Assembly: GCA_002492295.1 (NCBI GenBank)
Contig: DKYC01000026.1
Location: forward strand, 1 to 16,677
Direction: 5' to 3'
Length of the DNA: 16,677 bases
From: Lachnospiraceae bacterium UBA7110
GTDB lineage: Bacteria; Bacillota; Clostridia; Lachnospirales; Lachnospiraceae
Under the pieces are notes generated by a model. It saw nothing but the letters and a program-made list of their open reading frames with translations. It was not told the DNA's origin and made no database searches. Shown here in pieces: positions 14,638-16,677 of the stretch. Every line of letters starts with the position of its first letter. Within the stretch, counting starts at the first letter, position 1. The position numbers and the translations under genes were made by a program.

Positions 14638-16677
14638 TTATACTCTAGTATCCCTTCCTAAAATCCGGCATATCTCTCCCATTTGTGACATGTTCAGCTC
14701 ATAGCATATATTCAGTTCTCTAATCAATCCCTTTTTCAAAAGAGAATTAATTGCATTTTGCACATACACATACTCATTATTCTTAAAGCCACGAAACAAA
14801 GCACTGTACGCTCTGCGAAGCTCTGCTCTATCATATCCTCGCTTCCAAAACTGCTCTAATACCAACTTTTCATAGTTATCCTCTTCATCTTCTTGGGTTG
14901 CTTCATTTGCTATAAAAGCCCGCAAGCTTTGCAGTTTTTCGTAACCTTCGCAGCCCATAAAAATTAGATTTTCATTCGGTATGCCCTCAATATCGGCATT
15001 ATAAAATTGGCAATTTACAAATTTACAGTCAACCAATACTTCTGCTTGTATCTTACACCCGTCAAAGGTACATGTATCAAATGTACAATCCGTAAACTTA
15101 TACCCCATACAAAAATAAAAATCATTTTTAAAATAAAAGCTTCTAAAATATCCACCTACATAATCACTACCATTCTCATGCAGCAAACACATCTCTGAAT
15201 TTAATCGGCTGATATCAGAAACATATGTCAGAGAATTCTTTATTTTATCATAGTAATCTTTCCTTACACTCTCTTCCCGCACTGCAAAAGCAGTTGCAGA
15301 CATATCAATAAAACTCTCCCTCTCTTGTAATTCCTCGCCTTTTAAAATTCCATCCCTGACTGCATCCCCAACCAAAATGCCAAAAATAAATTCATTGACA
15401 AAACCAATTTGATTATTATTAGCAGAAATACGATCCAACAAATAGTTGTGTGATACTCTCTTTATATATTCAGATGCTGATAGTATTCCTTCTTCGGTCT
15501 GATGTTTTTCCTTGTAACGAATCCTATACCGCAGTAAATCCTCTCCGAGAATTTCCTGTAATAAATCCTGAATAAACTCTATTGTTTCTGATTTCATATC
15601 ATATCGAACAAACTCTGCCGCAAGCTGTTTCATAACAAAATGCAACTCTTCTTCTGTAAATTCAAGATTCTGTCTTTCCAATTCTCTCGTAAGAAGCAGG
15701 CTGAAATACTTAGCCAATATCGTATCAGCAGTTTCAATAATCTCCTTAAATTCATCTATTTTTACATTCCTAATAAAAGTTAATAAAACTGGATTCGACA
15801 GATTTTCTATATCAATATTATTATTTTGTATTAACACATATCTGTCATAATCAATCCACTCATTTAAAGAAGGAATCTGTATCTGCATGCGATCTATGAT
15901 ACAATGTTCTCCTAAATGGGAAATTACCCATTCATCAAAAATGTCTCCTGTAAAAATAGCACTTCGTCTTGTTGTTAATAAAACCCATGCTTTGGAATCA
16001 TTTCCTAACAATTCGGCAATTGTTGATAACAATGTCAAAGAACTTTCATCAATTTCTTCCTCCGCGTTCTGCACTTTTTTAGTTTTATTCTGTTCAATCA
16101 ACTCGTCAAATCCATCAATAATCAGAGGCAGGCGTCCATTTTTAATTTCTTGAATAACAACGTTATAAGAAAGCTGAGTAAATTTTTTATCAATTTCATC
16201 ATATAAAACATGACGAAATACCCTTGCCGTACGATTTTTAGAAAGTTCTATAAACAAAGGAATTTTTTCATGCTGACTTTTTAAAAATTCATTTAATATT
16301 TCATATGCTGTACAAGTCTTTCCATAACCGGCTGCTGCTTCCAAAATCGTTAATCTTGCTTCTCTTTCTTCAGCACTCTTTACTACATTATTAACTAAAT
16401 TCCTACACTCTTCCCCTTTTCCATTCCGGTAACAACAGGGAATATAAACATATTCACTTAAAAGTTTTTCTGTTTTCTTTCTACAAAACCCTTCATATTC
16501 CAATTGTAACCGTTTTTGAGAACTTTTTCGTGAAAAAAAGGCATTAAACAAGTTATCATGCGTCTCTTGTATATTTTTAAAAGGGTTTATAACAACATGA
16601 TTATATTCTATTTCTTTGTACTCTTTTTCTATTTCCCCAGCTAATTTCCTACAGGCTTCATTATCTTCCAGTAAAAC
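14638..16677 (-). CDS. NACHT-family STAND NTPase with pentapeptide segment (5' end outside window)
   Basis: The frame is open to the window edge, giving 679 visible residues; an internal TTG at 16551 is not a credible start. In visible numbering, AAAGYGKT at 114-121 is the Walker A loop, LPLIIDGFDE at 183-192 the NACHT-type Walker B (DGFDE), and LLTTRR at 233-238 the sensor-1 Arg region. Helical regions follow to about 480, including FVNEFIFGILVG near 426-437, which resembles the winged-helix end of NACHT ATPases. Residues about 526-562 are pentapeptide-like with Cys at regular places (FTDC, FDTC, FDGC). A charged helical C-terminus of about 80 residues looks like a winged helix. STAND ATPases switch from inactive monomer to oligomer when they sense a ligand. 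The N-terminal effector, if any, lies upstream of the window. Base composition is AT-rich. Confidence 0.85.
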   Translation of the reverse strand, partial: VLLEDNEACRKLAGEIEKEYKEIEYNHVVINPFKNIQETHDNLFNAFFSRKSSQKRLQLEYEGFCRKKTEKLLSEYVYIPCCYRNGKGEECRNLVNNVVKSAEEREARLTILEAAAGYGKTCTAYEILNEFLKSQHEKIPLFIELSKNRTARVFRHVLYDEIDKKFTQLSYNVVIQEIKNGRLPLIIDGFDELIEQNKTKKVQNAEEEIDESSLTLLSTIAELLGNDSKAWVLLTTRRSAIFTGDIFDEWVISHLGEHCIIDRMQIQIPSLNEWIDYDRYVLIQNNNIDIENLSNPVLLTFIRNVKIDEFKEIIETADTILAKYFSLLLTRELERQNLEFTEEELHFVMKQLAAEFVRYDMKSETIEFIQDLLQEILGEDLLRYRIRYKEKHQTEEGILSASEYIKRVSHNYLLDRISANNNQIGFVNEFIFGILVGDAVRDGILKGEELQERESFIDMSATAFAVREESVRKDYYDKIKNSLTYVSDISRLNSEMCLLHENGSDYVGGYFRSFYFKNDFYFCMGYKFTDCTFDTCTFDGCKIQAEVLVDCKFVNCQFYNADIEGIPNENLIFMGCEGYEKLQSLRAFIANEATQEDEEDNYEKLVLEQFWKRGYDRAELRRAYSALFRGFKNNEYVYVQNAINSLLKKGLIRELNICYELNMSQMGEICRILGRDTRV

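Noticed and set aside
1..16677. CRISPR arrays, tRNA or rRNA genes, insertion sequences
   Set aside because: No regularly spaced repeats, no tRNA-like cloverleaf with a T-loop GGTTCGA-type core, no rRNA motifs and no complete transposase were seen.

Overview
The window looks like a chromosome segment of a Gram-positive anaerobe of the Clostridia, most likely Lachnospiraceae. The reasons are strong GGAGG-type ribosome binding sites, the style of the membrane EAL protein, an Rpn-family C-terminal remnant typical of that group, and a type IV pilus (T4P) cluster without outer-membrane genes (no secretin, no PilP/PilQ). This placement is inference from protein character, not from a marker gene. Every supported gene is on the minus strand, so transcription runs from high to low coordinates.

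Region 1 (16677 to 13633, AT-rich): a two-gene unit. A NACHT-type STAND NTPase carries a Cys-bearing pentapeptide stretch near its C-terminus, and its 5' end lies beyond the window. It is followed 21 bases later by a divergent RelA/SpoT-type nucleotidyltransferase. The pairing of a STAND ATPase with a possible alarmone or tRNA-pyrophosphorylating enzyme resembles a defence module. This is the least familiar system in the window.

Region 2 (13632 to 13246): 387 bases without a gene. It holds a good promoter (TTGTAG-17-TATAAT) and a roughly 200-nt leader in front of the major pilin, with several short helices that cannot all form together.

Region 3 (13245 to 2431): a T4P operon in the order major pilin, prepilin peptidase (PilD), a fused PilM-PilN protein (GspL-like), PilO, then four minor prepilins that match the GspI, GspK/PilX, GspH and GspJ types. 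The last is a roughly 1350-residue protein whose body is three diverged copies of one module of about 280 residues, probably a tip adhesin. A 17-bp stem terminator closes the operon. The assembly ATPase (PilB), retraction ATPase (PilT) and platform protein (PilC) are not in the window and must be encoded elsewhere if the pilus is functional.

Region 4 (2444 to 8): a C-terminal remnant of an Rpn-family nuclease/transposase gene, then a separate promoter driving a membrane protein with a degenerate GGDEF domain and an apparently intact EAL (c-di-GMP phosphodiesterase) domain. c-di-GMP commonly controls T4P, so this neighbour may tune the pilus, but nothing in the sequence proves the link.
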